Assembly: GCA_033297075.1 (NCBI GenBank)
Contig: MU858045.1
Coordinates: forward strand, 372,001 to 436,000
From: Rhypophila decipiens
Lineage: Eukaryota > Ascomycota > Sordariomycetes > Sordariales > Naviculisporaceae
Reading direction: 5' to 3'
DNA: 64,000 bases
In this document: positions 31,432 through 42,149 of the stretch, one piece after another
Position numbering within the stretch: position 1 is the stretch's first letter
Layout: each line of letters begins with the position of its first letter
Notes under the pieces: generated by a model
What the model was told of the DNA's origin: nothing
Database searches by the model: none
Seen by the model: the letters and a program-made list of their open reading frames with translations, nothing else
Made by a program: the position numbers and the translations under genes

Positions 31432-33855
31432 GGGCGATATGTGAATAAGCTCTGATGTTTTCCGGTGTGTGGAAAAGCCGCATATCGATATTGTCATTGT
31501 CGGGTTTGGAGTAAGGAACTTCTAATTCATGGGCGGTTAGCGTTGGTGTTTGATGCTATATGTTCATGCCCGAATCTGTTGTCATTTCTTCTTTTGATTT
31601 CTCTTCTTTGTGGGCTCAGAAAATAAGAGGAAAGAAAAGCAATGTGCTGGCTTCTTCTCTTTTATTTCAACCAACCTTTTTTTCTACCTTCTCTGGAAGA
31701 CTTGTTTGTATGGCATGGACGTACAGGATGTGTACACTGTCACGGATACTCACGTATACATACATGTGGCTTTTTTCTTTTTTCTCTCTACAGACTAACA
31801 AACACAACGGAACGGAACGGCGGCTGGACGGATGGGTGGTGGTGGCCGGGCACGGGCAATAAGGCGTTATTTCCCACTTTTACTACTTTTCTTTTGTCTT
31901 GGGGAGGGACCTACAGACTTGGTCGGGGATGGTTGATATGTATGGCTAACATGGGTTGTATGTGGACAGGATATTGGAACATATGGGGCATCGATTGGTT
32001 GTCGTCACTGATCTCGGAGATGGATAGATCTTGCATCTACTGCTCACCACATATCAATATGTGTACATGGAAGGACGGATGCCTGGAACTAGATACTTTC
32101 GTGTATATCAGGACCTTCCTTGCAAGATCCTATGTCTGTTTATCTTAATTCTTATTCACTATTGAACTATTTGACTATTCAGCGGGACGGGACCTGAGGA
32201 TCGTAAATCCCGTCCCGGCATCGGTTAAACACATGCTCTGCAGCTAGCCTTGGTCGCAGCACTCAGCTGAGCACTATCAGCTCAAGTGATGGTGCAAATT
32301 TCTTCCACGTGTTGCTCGTGACTCTAGCGGGCCAACTTTTCCAAACTGCCAAAGTTCAAGGGTTAGGGTTAAACTAGATGGGTGTGTTGAAGCTTCCGAT
32401 TGGTCGGACGGCCTTTACGAACATGAGTTCACATTGGAAGATATTTCGACATTGTCGGGTGGGCAAGATTCACCCCCCTGTAGTTAGCTCTCGGTTTCGT
32501 CAGACGATGGTGATATAAACTCCTGGAAGGCACGTCCCACCAAGACGCCAAGGCGATGCAGGAGCGCCCGACGCAAGGGAGTCATTTTCTCGACCCTTCC
32601 CCGAGTCTCGGGAGGAACCACAAGGCAGCGAGCTCCAGCGAGCTAACCAGCTCCCTGCCGCCCTTCACCGAACGGAAAGGGTGCCAAGAGCAATGACACC
32701 ATCCAGCTGCCAACTTTGATATTGGGGCATGCGCCAGACCAACGAAATCCTTTCCAGTTACGTTACCGCTTACCTTGTCAACACCAACAACGGTTACCAA
32801 TTGGGCCGTTGATGAGCAACGCTGTGACCCCTTCTTCTTCGTAAGGCGGAATGTTTTGCAGCTCTTTTGCTCTCGTCTGGTTCACTCGGCGGTCAGTAAG
32901 AGCTTGTTTCGTTTCCTGTTTGCCAGGGGGTCGGCACATCCGCAAACCTCCCCGCCTCGTCTAGCTGACCCCTCGATCCTCTGCCCCGCTGCTGTGGTCG
33001 AAGATTTTTTTTTCCATGGCGGGTGATGTCACTGCAGAGCCGAGACGACTGGCGCGCTTTCCATGGTTTCTTTCCTGTCTTGTCTGGAAAACCAGCAGCT
33101 AGATCGAAAAGGGTAAAAGAAATGGATTTCAAAGGGCAGATAAAAAAGTCGACACTTGATCCCCGCCCACAGCAGCAGAGGAGGTTTGTTGGAGACAATG
33201 GAGACCTACCTACCCCTCCTCCACAATTGTGTAGTCTCCATCCGGGGCACCGCCAAAGGCCCCTCCTCCATGGCCTTGGGCGCGGTTGATGGTCATGCGG
33301 TCGTATCGAAGGCGAGCCGAAAAGAACATGGAAGCAATTATAGAATTTGGCTCTTGTGGTAAAGTACCTCTGGGAAGGGGAAGCGAGCCTCCGATGCCTT
33401 GTCTGACTGCTTGATCGAGTTAGCAGTTTTTGGTTTTCGCATGTTGTGGTACCCCTACTTCTTGACCCCCTTTCGATCGACTATCGAAAACAGCAAAGAT
33501 TCCGCCATTTGTCTGGGCAAGCTCCTTCCTAGCCGCTCGTTCTTTCCTTTAAATCCAGCTCCTAGCTGCTGTGCTCCAGGCTGGATTCCATATCAACTTT
33601 CTGTCTCTTTTCTCCTCTTCATTTGTGGGTCACCTGTTCTGTCGGTACCTGCAGTTGGCCATAGCTGGGACTGAGCTACCTTACCTTCCTGCCTGGACCC
33701 TTAACTCTGAACCACCGTCTGTCCTCCTGACCACCAGAACCACCTTGTACCTATTTTCCCTACAGCTTTTGCACAAAACCTCTGTTCAAATCTACGCGCG
33801 CGAAAACAAAACATCCGTCGCAGCTCACACACTTCCAAACAAGCAAACCGCCAGC
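31432..33855. other. Intergenic region upstream of the GRGG-repeat gene
   Basis: 2.4 kb without a supported gene. ORFs here are short and of random composition. It holds one short telomere-like tract (GGGTTAGGGTTAAA, 32361-32374). The last 300 bp are CT-rich and look like a transcribed leader. Confidence 0.55.
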
Positions 33856-34305
33856 ATGTCGAACCTGCAGTCTTCAGGCCGTGGAGGCGCTGGGAACTAC
33901 GTGGACAAGACCAGTACAACTCCCATTAATCCGGAGGACCTCCAAACCCCGACTCTGAAAACGACAGTTGTCACTACCGGTCGCGGTGGAACCGGCAATA
34001 TGGCAAAGAATCTCGATCCCGTCGAGGCCCGCAAGCGCCAGGATGTTGAGCCGTAAGTTGTTTTTCCCCAGTTGCCACAGCCGCTCCCCCAGAAAATAAA
34101 ACCTCCGCTAACCTCTGACACCAGCGTCGTCCGCCGCGACAGCCAGGGTGCGAGCCACATCGGCCGCGGTGGCAACGGCAACGTATTCAACCCGAAGGAC
34201 ACCGAAAGGGCCAGAAACGAGGCCGAGAAGGGCGGCTCCGCTGTCGATGACAAGTCGCCCACCTGGGCCGAGAAGGGAAAGGCCTTTCTCTTCGGCAAGA
34301 AGTGA
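33856..34305 (+). CDS. Small GRGGxGN-repeat protein (DUF3602/Par32-like)
   Basis: Two exons, 33856-34052 and 34125-34305, encode 125 aa. The 72-bp phase-2 intron has donor GTAAGT, a CTAAC branch and acceptor CACCAG. Three copies of a G-R-G-G-x-G-N motif are spaced through a hydrophilic, disordered chain (SGRGGAGNYV, TGRGGTGNMA, IGRGGNGNVF). The chain ends in a conserved-looking KGKAFLFGKK. Proteins with this repeat belong to the fungal DUF3602 group, which includes yeast Par32, a TORC1-responsive phosphoprotein that inhibits ammonium transporters. Membership rests on the repeat alone, so a role in nitrogen signalling is possible but unproven. The long CT-rich leader suggests a strongly expressed gene. 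Confidence 0.82.
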
Positions 34306-35326
34306 AGGGCTACTGTGAAGAGCAAGAAGGCTAATCTCGGCTCTTCAACTTCCACCAGGACAGGTCCGAGGCAAGAAGACGATCCAGCTTTCGGCGCTGA
34401 TCAAGATGGTCTCATAACAGAGATTTGGTGCGAACGGGTCGACTAAACGACTACGAGCAGCATTTCATGACGAATATGTTTTTCAGTTTCATTTTTTCTT
34501 CAACACATCATACCCGGTTGCTCTGTTGCGGCGTTGAATGGGGGTTAACTGGTTTTGACTGGTTTTGACTGGTTTTAGTTTATTATATCATTTCGATCCA
34601 TTGGTATACTTGTGTCTCAAGCTTTCTTACTTGGGTAGTTGTAGCAGGGAATACACTGATGAATTTTTTTTACTTACCTGGTAAAATATTTCTGCAGGCC
34701 GTCGAATTTGCGGTCAAGAAGGTGAATGACCAAACGGGCAAGATGTTTTTACCTGTCTTGTTGGCCGGACGAATCATGACGGATAAACACACCAACGTGC
34801 ATGATTCGTTTGCTATCCCTATTCGTCAGAAAGAACTGGACTGGTGATCTCTAGAGATATGGCAACTTCACTCGTAGATGGACTCTGAATAAGAAAGGCT
34901 TTTGCTCTGCCTGATGGGCTTGGCTAAAAGAACGTCCGCTGCGTTCGCAACTTGTTTATATTTGTAGCAGTCTTTCTATGCTTCTGGACATGGTGATGGA
35001 GCCAGACCGTGAATTTCATTGTAATATGCACAGAGGCGTCTATCCAGACTCGATTATGCACGGGGAGAATATCGGGTTGGCCCCTCTTATCTCCGTGCTC
35101 CGCGAATGAAGTTGCATCCCACCCCCCTTTCGTGCCTTTTTAAATAAACGCCGCTCAACTCACTCTCCCACATGAGTCATCAACTCAGCATGTTCAGGGG
35201 ACTGTTTTTGAGGAGTTGTTCAACCGCAAACAGAATAAGGAGAGCAACAGTACCAGTAACGCAAGAAGGGCCCGAAGGCAATTTACTTGAGAGAATTACC
35301 TTGGCATCCCCCCGAATAGTATAAAG
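34306..35326. other. Intergenic region between GRGG-repeat and GNAT genes
   Basis: No supported gene. A 10-bp unit (GGTTTTGACT) is repeated about three times at 34,549-34,576. A TTTAAATA element near 35,140 may belong to the downstream gene's promoter. Confidence 0.55.
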
Positions 35327-36664
35327 ATGGCCTCCTCTCAACCAGCAGCAGCTGCTGCTGCTGCAGGATATCATAAAGATGAAGAAGATGAAGAAGCTAC
35401 AAATAAGAACCGCCCAGATAGGAGAATCACCCTCATCGACACACCCCCCACCGCCTCGGATGAGCTTGTCACGGAACTAAAGCGCCATCTACCCTTTTCG
35501 ATTCCTGTCCTGCGAAGGATCCAGTTCGCCAACAAGTTTCCCGGCCCGCCGGGGTCGACGGAGTTTGCGCATGTTCTTTGGGCTTTCTACGAGGAGGAGG
35601 AGGATGAACAGAAACACTTTGCAGCTGCGTATGTAGATCTCTCGCGAGGCCCCGAGACGCAGTGCTGGATTTATTGTACGCTTGAGGATTCCTTTTCGGA
35701 TTCTTATTACTATGAGACTACTACTGCACCTAGTATCTCTGGTGTTCAAGATGGATGGGTGCTAATACCGACTGAAGAGGAACAACAGTCCCAGGCGGAT
35801 GAACTGGTGTTGACTATTTTGAGACGGATGTGGGAGATCTCATCATCACAACAGCAACAACAAGAACGGCCTGACGATGGGGGCAACAGCGGCGCAAAAC
35901 AACACACAGTCCTAATCGGCTCTCTCCACGAGACCATCAGGAAGAGACTCCTCGACCTCGGAGTCAAAATGTTCAAGACCAAGAATGTTCCCGCCGAAAT
36001 AGACTGGGAGTTTTGTAACAAGTGGTTATTTCGGGTTGAGGATTTTCCTCCTGCTGTCATCCCTACTATTCCTGGAGGAGCTGGCGATAGTAACAAAGAG
36101 ATCCTGTCACTACCGTGGACCAACAACAAAAACCCCAATAAAAATTTCACAGACAGCAGCAGCAGAACAAGCGAAACTACGGTACAACTAAAACTAAAAT
36201 TTGACAAGGTCAAAAAGAGCGATATCCCCCTTATCAGAGCACGAACATCCATCGACCGGAAACCAGAGACTCTACTCCGCTTGCCGAGTCTTGTTTTGCG
36301 CCGGTTATCTTTTATCCCTTCCCCTTCCCCTTCAAACAACAACTCAAGAGAAGAAGAAGAAGAAGAAAAGGAAGAAGATGCAGTAGCATGGGCCTTCACA
36401 GGCCTAGACGGCACCCTAATGACCTTGCACGTCGAGCCGGCCTACAGGGGCCTCGGTCTCGCCAAGTTAATCGCTTGCAAAATAATGAAGGATTCTCTGC
36501 CTTTGTATGGAGACGATGGATGGGGCGCTGCGGATGTCTTTGTAGCGAATACTCAGAGTCAAGGTGTTTGCAAGAGTATAGGGGGCAAGGCGTGGTGGAC
36601 TCTTAGTTGGGCTGTTGTTGATCTGGATTCAGTGCCGGGTCTGCCCACCTACCTAGGTGTATAG
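35327..36664 (+). CDS. GNAT-fold acetyltransferase-like protein
   Basis: Single exon, 445 aa. The N-terminus has a run of alanines after MASSQP. The middle has acidic and Gln-rich insertions (EEEEDEQ, SSSQQQQQE) and an E-rich low-complexity stretch at about 340-352. The C-terminal 90 residues carry the GNAT core: WAFTGLDGTLMTLHVEPAYRGLGLAKLIACKIM. Here R-G-L-G-L-A fits the acetyl-CoA-binding R/Q-x-x-G-x-G/A motif A. It is followed by ADVFVANTQSQGVCKSIGGK, where an Asn/Ser loop typical of the fold precedes the last helix. The overall layout resembles FR47-type or glycine-N-acyltransferase-like proteins. The substrate is unknown. The stop lies 243 bp from that of uroporphyrinogen decarboxylase, in convergent orientation. 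Confidence 0.82.
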   Translation: MASSQPAAAAAAAGYHKDEEDEEATNKNRPDRRITLIDTPPTASDELVTELKRHLPFSIPVLRRIQFANKFPGPPGSTEFAHVLWAFYEEEEDEQKHFAAAYVDLSRGPETQCWIYCTLEDSFSDSYYYETTTAPSISGVQDGWVLIPTEEEQQSQADELVLTILRRMWEISSSQQQQQERPDDGGNSGAKQHTVLIGSLHETIRKRLLDLGVKMFKTKNVPAEIDWEFCNKWLFRVEDFPPAVIPTIPGGAGDSNKEILSLPWTNNKNPNKNFTDSSSRTSETTVQLKLKFDKVKKSDIPLIRARTSIDRKPETLLRLPSLVLRRLSFIPSPSPSNNNSREEEEEEKEEDAVAWAFTGLDGTLMTLHVEPAYRGLGLAKLIACKIMKDSLPLYGDDGWGAADVFVANTQSQGVCKSIGGKAWWTLSWAVVDLDSVPGLPTYLGV

Positions 36665-36907
36665 CTAACCTTGCTTTCTTCTCGTGCTCCTTCGAGGGTA
36701 TGTGCATGGAATTCGGGGTACATAAGCAATGGGTGGGTATAAAGGAGAAAGAACTCAGTCGAGGATAGGTGGATAGTATCGCTCTATTTGTGACCTCTAG
36801 CAAGGGGTAGGGTATCGAGTTATTTTAGATACATGTATTTTATTTATCGTTAAACAAGCAAGCGACTTTTGTTCTTGGGAAATACTCAATATGTTACGAA
36901 GCGAATT

Positions 36908-38265
36908 TTAGTCCGTCTTGGTCAGGCGGTGGACTTCTTGGAAGAAGAACCTCAGATCCTCGGGATTGACAAACGGCGTGATGCCTGGTTGACGCCTGAT
37001 TAGTATTAATCCAAGTGAGATCGCAAGTCATGAAAAACTCACCATGTCCAAGATTCACAATCCAGCCCTTCTTCCGGTTCGCCCAGTCGTACCCCTTGAC
37101 CATCTCCTCGACCACCTCGGTAATAGAGGCGTGCGAGCCGTAGAGAACACCGGGATCGGCGTTGCCTTGGATGGTAATCGGGCGATCGCCAACCGTCTTG
37201 AGAGTCTGCTCTGGGCTGTGAAGCCAGTCCAGTCCCACTACATTGTAGCCCATGTCGCAGGCGGCATCGAGCGCGTACCATGCTCCCTTGGGGAAGACAA
37301 TCATGGGGACCGGGTCCAGACCCATCTCCTTGAGTTTCCGGGGGAGGTGTTTGGCGATGTATTCCAGGTACGGTTGAGAAAACTTCTTGAACGAGGAGGG
37401 CGAGAGCTCTCCGGCCCAGGAGTCAAATACTTGAATCAACTGGGACAATATTTTGTTAGCATGGGTTGATACGCCGGGAAAAGAGGCGCTAGGGACAAGT
37501 TACCTGAGCTCCAGCCTTGACCTGAAGGGCCAGATATTCCACACACACCTCGGCAATCTTCTGGAGAAGCGCCTTGGTCTCCTCGGGGTACTTGTATATC
37601 CAGGTCTTGACCTCCTTGAAGATCTTGGAACCTCCGCCCTCGACCATGTAGCACAACAAAGTCCAGGGCGCGCCGCAGAAGCCAATCAGGGGAACTCTGC
37701 CCTGGAGCTTCTTCCGGGTCAATGTGATGGCCTTGTACACATAGTCGAGCTCCTTTGCGACGTCGACCTTCTTGTTCATAACCTCGGCGTACTGCCCGTC
37801 GTCGGGGCTCTTGAGCGGGTTGGGGAAATGAGGACCTTTCTTGTCCACCATCTCGACCGTCATGCCCATGGCCTGGGGAATGACCAGGATATCGGAAAAG
37901 ATGATGGCCGCATCTATCAGTCCGGCGAAGCGCTCAATGGGCTGGAGGGTCAGGGTCGACGCCACCTCGGGGTCGCGGCAGCACTCGAAGAAGTCGCGGG
38001 TGCCCTTGGCTTGGTGGTATTCGGGGAGATAACGGCCAGCTGGACAGACAGTCAGACGAAGGCCGACCGAAGAAATGCGACTGGGAAAGGTAAAGGTTCC
38101 TTACCCTGGCGCATCACCCATATCGGTGGTCGCTCAACCTTCTGGCCTATTTGGAGGGGCAATTCGTGTTAGTGAGAGCTGCATCATGTTCAGGGTACGA
38201 GAGTGCTAACCCCATGCGGCCCGAATGATCAGGTCATTCTTTAATGGCTCGAATGCGTGCTCCAT
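36908..38265 (-). CDS. HEM12: Uroporphyrinogen decarboxylase
   Basis: Five exons, 38265-38211, 38146-38105, 38039-37504, 37439-37043 and 36984-36908, encode 368 aa, the usual length for the family. The four introns are 64, 65, 64 and 58 bp. The enzyme removes four acetate carboxyls from uroporphyrinogen III to give coproporphyrinogen III, the cytosolic fifth step of heme synthesis. Family signatures are [16 protein letters not shown] (about 25-40, with the substrate-carboxylate Arg pair), the catalytic-region Asp in [47 protein letters not shown] and the C-terminal [19 protein letters not shown]. Several of these, including RQAGRYLP and GHGITP, span intron junctions, which confirms the splices. 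The short first exon ([19 protein letters not shown]) has no targeting sequence, in line with a cytosolic enzyme. Confidence 0.95.
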
Positions 38266-38494
38266 GACTCCGAAATGAAGATTTATCTTGATTTTGGTGA
38301 ATGACGAGAGATCATGACACTCCATGGAAGCCGGATGCCGAAGGGACACTTCACCCCACCATCAGGACCTCTGGACTTTTTGGCGGGGTATTCCGAGCCG
38401 AGCTTGGTAGGATCCCGAGCTTGCAGCCGAAGGAATCCAGCCACTGTTCGGCGGCCCGGGCCAGGCAACTGGATTGCAGGGAGGGCTGACTGCG

Positions 38495-38584
38495 GGGGGG
38501 TCTACAAAAGCTCGAGGGGGGTCTGGGGTTAGGGTTATAATCCCTGAAACCCCCTCGAGCTTTTTACAGCTGGCAACAAGCCTT
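38495..38584. repeat. Hairpin repeat, copy A
   Basis: AAAAGCTCGAGGGGG (38506-38520) is the exact reverse complement of 38550-38564. The 29-nt loop contains GGGTTAGGGTT. Read on the minus strand, the unit runs CAGCTGTAAAAAGCTCGAGG, the loop with TAACCCTAACCC, then CCCCCCTCGAGC and TGTAGA. This is the same order as copy B, about 0.8 kb away in the opposite orientation. Confidence 0.85.
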
Positions 38585-38592
38585 GGCACTCA

Positions 38593-38618
38593 GGGTTAGG
38601 GTTAGGGTTAGGGTTAGG
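38593..38618 (+). repeat. Interstitial telomeric repeat (GGGTTA)4
   Basis: Four consecutive GGGTTA units plus GG, the fungal and vertebrate telomere repeat, lie 28 bp beyond hairpin copy A. The tract is internal: genes lie on both sides for tens of kilobases. Confidence 0.95.
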
Positions 38619-39299
38619 ACTTAATTGTTTAATCTATTTTTTTTAACTTTAACTTATATTTATTATATGCTCCATATATGCAGAGTATATACTAAATATA
38701 TACTGAACTGGGAAGTAGGGGCAGGGGCAAACCAGCAAGATGAAGACAACATTGTTGCACCTCTCGTAAGTCCATCCCCCGTTATACAAATACCATGGAT
38801 ACGGGTAGGCACAGGAAGGGAAGGACCCAGTCAAAGCCTATACGACAAGCCTTACTTGCTCTGGCGTTGATGTCTGTGCTTATGCTGACACTGAGCTCAC
38901 TCGCCCCAACGAAAAAAACACAGTCGAGTCAATCGGCAGATGGGGTGGTGAGCTGTGGGATACTGAGCTTGTTGCAAAGAGAGGCTTTAGAACAGCAAGT
39001 AGTATCATCCCAGCGTTAGCCCAGCACATACTACCAGGTAGCCATTAGTAGGACTATATCTCTGCATCGGGAGTGACAATCAGTAAGGGCAGCCACCACA
39101 TCGTTTCAGTCCGCAAATTTCAGGACTATCTAGCTGTACCTCCCTACCCTCATACCGATGAGTTGCTACTGTTATACATATGGAGGAGGCTTAGTAGGGT
39201 TGGAAGGGAGCCAATGACGACACGGTGAAGAAAGCTTTTGCAGCTGTAAAAGAAAAATTAAAAGACAGCGCTAAGCGCCAAGCCTTGGCGCCAAGTGCT

Positions 39300-39383
39300 A
39301 TCAGCTGTAAAAGCTCGAGGGGGGTAGCAGGGATCTGTAACCCTAACCCTGCACCCCCCTCGAGCGTTTTTAAGTGTAGAACC
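39300..39383. repeat. Hairpin repeat, copy B
   Basis: AAAAGCTCGAGGGGGG (39309-39324) pairs with CCCCCCTCGAGC (39354-39365) and a T-run, around a loop that contains TAACCCTAACCC. The flanks CAGCTGT on the left and TGTAGAACCCCCC on the right are shared with copy A, which lies in the opposite orientation. Confidence 0.85.
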
Positions 39384-39689
39384 CCCCGGAGAAATGACCT
39401 CGCCCCCGGGCCCAGCCTTCCGGGCAAAGTGGGTCTCCCCTACCCCAAACACCCAGCCACAGCTCCTTTTACGACGTCAAGCTCTTGGAACCAGCCACAC
39501 GACGAGCATGGAAGAGCTGTTTTGCCAATCGAATTTCCAAAGCCAGAGCTCCAACGTCAACATTCTCAACAACGACAAACCCCGGGCGGCGCCAATTGGC
39601 GTCACAATCTCGATGCAATCAACTAGCACCACATCTGGACAAATTTCAAAGATGTGGCTTGCTGTTATAGAGTTATATTCGCTCCCCAA

Positions 39690-42149
39690 ATGACTCTCCA
39701 CACGTCGCACTGTCGACGGGTGCTCCATCGACAGCTCCTCCCGCCCGGGGACTCGATCTGGATCTCGGACAATCTCCTGACCGCCGCCTTCGAACGATAC
39801 TGCCGCGTCTCGAAGCTCGCCCACAGAAATGTGGGCCATATCCCTGGGCCACTCGAGGGCCAGCGCCGGCTGGGCAGGCGCCGAATGGGCGACCTGGGCC
39901 TCCAATACGCGACATCGGCTCCGTCTTGGGCTTTTCCCGTCCCTCTGAACCTGTCTGACTGGCAGTGGGAACCTCCAAAGCCGGCCCGGGAGCTGGAGAA
40001 GCGACCGAAAGCACGAATCGGCACCCAGATCATGCAGTGGCTGGAGACCTTGGCATACCCAGAGCTCAACGACCCAAACGAGATTGTCCTCGACCCGACA
40101 TCCTCGTTCGTGGCCCAGGGAACAGCTTCTTTGAGGGCCGAGCTTGACGCCTTTCTATCGGCGCCGATGACCGAGCCTCTCAGTGCCCTGGAGGGTGCTG
40201 CCCGAGCCTTTATGGCCGAATTCGAGGAGGCGTTGCGGCTTGGGAGTATACCTCCTGACTCTGTCCTGCCAATATTCCAAGAAGCGTGGCAAGGCCTGGA
40301 AAAGATCTACGTTGGTCGCTCACAGGGTCACCAGCTGTACGTAGACCTGTGCTCAGTCCTGATGACTGGAATCTCCGAGTGTCGGGTCTTTGACCCTCGC
40401 CATTTTCACGCGGGATTTTGGCGCAGTGTGGTGGCCAAGATGACACAAATCAAGTACGAAGACCGGCTCTGTCATCCTGTCAATCAAGTTATGGTCCAAA
40501 TGTCAAAGCTCGCCTTTGGCCCAGCTGTCAGTGCCATTTGGCTCCAAATTATGAATCATATTCCTGTGGAAGCCACACCGGCTGTTCACAACGGTGTTCT
40601 CCGCATGCTTGACGCCGCATTTCAAAAATGGAACACTTGTCCGGACGACAATTGCATCGCCGAGACGTACATGTCAATTTTACTTGATCCCAGCCTCGAA
40701 ACCGGGGAGGCAAAGCTCAGAGATGTATGGGAACGTGCCTGTACGAGAGTTCGAGAACGCGAAAACAACAAAAATACGAAGCTGCTTCGTCCATTGGGGA
40801 AGTTGTCCCATGATGTGAAGGTGGGCATCATCGAAATCCGAAATATAGCTTTGGCAATGCGGCATGTCAACCCCGAGATACACGCGGAGCTGCTTGATAG
40901 GGCCTGGGAGCAGCTCTCCCGCTCAGATACAACTTCTGGTATCCTGAAGTACAATTGGCTCTGCGTGCTTGCCCAGATACCTGGCGTCAGTTCGAACTAC
41001 CTGTTTGAATCCATTGCTCGGCTCGCGGTTGGACAAGAAGGGGTCCATACTTTCTCCCAACGCCAAATTTCTGCCCTGTTACTACTCCAATGGCGGAGCC
41101 GTGGCTACTTGCACGACTTGACAGAGCAAGTGTGTACGACATACGACCGGTGGTATAGCCAAACACGCGGAGACAGCGCGTTGATGTGTCTGGCAATGGC
41201 CGTATGGTGGAGGACGCCCTACGAATACAGCTGGGGTCTCCTGAGTAGTCTGGGACTAGTCCTCAAAAAGATCAACGGGATGGACAGACTCCTGAAGTCG
41301 ATCCAAACCGTCATTCTCATGCCACCGAAACAGCGCCCGAATGTTCCTCTAGAGTTTCTCGAGCGCGTCGCCGGCGCCGTAAAGGACCACCGCACGGCAA
41401 TAAAACTCCACCACTTATACATGAATAACCGCCGACGACACGATAGAGCCTGGTACCCTGCCGTCTTCAAACCCTACGTCTCTGCCATAATCCAAGACGG
41501 AACAATCCCCGCCGGTAAACTATGGGAAGTCCTAGGCATGAAGATGTACCAGAAACCACCACGCTCAGGAGAAGAGATGTGGGTGCTCATACACCAACAT
41601 CTAGGCAAACACGGAGAAAAAAGGGCCGAAATTGTCGAGCAAGCAGTGGCCGAGTACGCCTCGGCCCCGCACCTCAAAAACCGAGTCGCGTTTAGACATG
41701 TTGCGCAGTGTATTCGCTATCTCGAGCGAAGGCTGGATGTCTTGCCCGAAGGGGCAGCCAAGGCATTGTACGATATCGTCACGCGGGATCTGCACGAGGG
41801 CGAAAAGGGGCGGTTGGATCGGTTAAAGTGGCTCGTTACTGTTATCAGGAGGAATTATGGCGACGAGGTGGCGGAACGGTCGCGGGTCGCGCTGATTCGG
41901 TTTCGGGAGGAGGTCAAGACTTGTAAGAAGTACAAGGCGATACAGGCCCAGATGGAGAGTGCCATGAAGGACGAGCTGGCGAGGGCTGAGATTTGGGACG
42001 GTGAGGAGGAGGAGGTCATGAAGAAGCTGAACAGTGAGCAGAAGAAGAAGAAGGAGAAACAAACTGTTGTTAGGGGGGAATCGGCTGGTACTATGAGTAG
42101 TAATGATCCGATTGAGAAGGCTCTTACGGCTGCGTTCAAGGGCAGATGA
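39690..42149 (+). CDS. Unrecognised 819-aa protein, possibly mitochondrial
   Basis: Single exon. The open frame extends upstream of 39690 without an ATG, so the first ATG (MTLHTSHCRRVLHRQLLPPG) is taken as the start. The first 90 residues are rich in Arg, His and Ser and poor in acids, with runs such as GQRRLGRRR, which would suit a mitochondrial presequence. The body looks predominantly alpha-helical, with recurrent amphipathic segments of about 30-40 residues (for example 260-480 and 540-700), as in helical-repeat (PPR/TPR-like) proteins. I could not fix a repeat register. The last 60 residues are Lys/Glu-rich (EEEEVMKKLNSEQKKKKEKQ) and probably form a coiled coil. A mitochondrial RNA or assembly factor would fit, but this is inference and no family is claimed. 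Confidence 0.8.
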   Translation: MTLHTSHCRRVLHRQLLPPGDSIWISDNLLTAAFERYCRVSKLAHRNVGHIPGPLEGQRRLGRRRMGDLGLQYATSAPSWAFPVPLNLSDWQWEPPKPARELEKRPKARIGTQIMQWLETLAYPELNDPNEIVLDPTSSFVAQGTASLRAELDAFLSAPMTEPLSALEGAARAFMAEFEEALRLGSIPPDSVLPIFQEAWQGLEKIYVGRSQGHQLYVDLCSVLMTGISECRVFDPRHFHAGFWRSVVAKMTQIKYEDRLCHPVNQVMVQMSKLAFGPAVSAIWLQIMNHIPVEATPAVHNGVLRMLDAAFQKWNTCPDDNCIAETYMSILLDPSLETGEAKLRDVWERACTRVRERENNKNTKLLRPLGKLSHDVKVGIIEIRNIALAMRHVNPEIHAELLDRAWEQLSRSDTTSGILKYNWLCVLAQIPGVSSNYLFESIARLAVGQEGVHTFSQRQISALLLLQWRSRGYLHDLTEQVCTTYDRWYSQTRGDSALMCLAMAVWWRTPYEYSWGLLSSLGLVLKKINGMDRLLKSIQTVILMPPKQRPNVPLEFLERVAGAVKDHRTAIKLHHLYMNNRRRHDRAWYPAVFKPYVSAIIQDGTIPAGKLWEVLGMKMYQKPPRSGEEMWVLIHQHLGKHGEKRAEIVEQAVAEYASAPHLKNRVAFRHVAQCIRYLERRLDVLPEGAAKALYDIVTRDLHEGEKGRLDRLKWLVTVIRRNYGDEVAERSRVALIRFREEVKTCKKYKAIQAQMESAMKDELARAEIWDGEEEEVMKKLNSEQKKKKEKQTVVRGESAGTMSSNDPIEKALTAAFKGR

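Larger units (their letters stand above)
38266..39689. other. Divergent promoter region of HEM12 carrying a telomere-repeat/hairpin insertion
   Basis: 1.4 kb between two start codons. Besides the promoters it contains two hairpin repeats in inverted orientation and a telomeric tract, all listed separately. The DNA between them (38.63-39.28 kb) is lower in GC and has no ORF with family features. Confidence 0.65.

Noticed and set aside
38593..38618. A real chromosome end
   Set aside because: Only four units, with housekeeping genes continuing for more than 25 kb on both sides.
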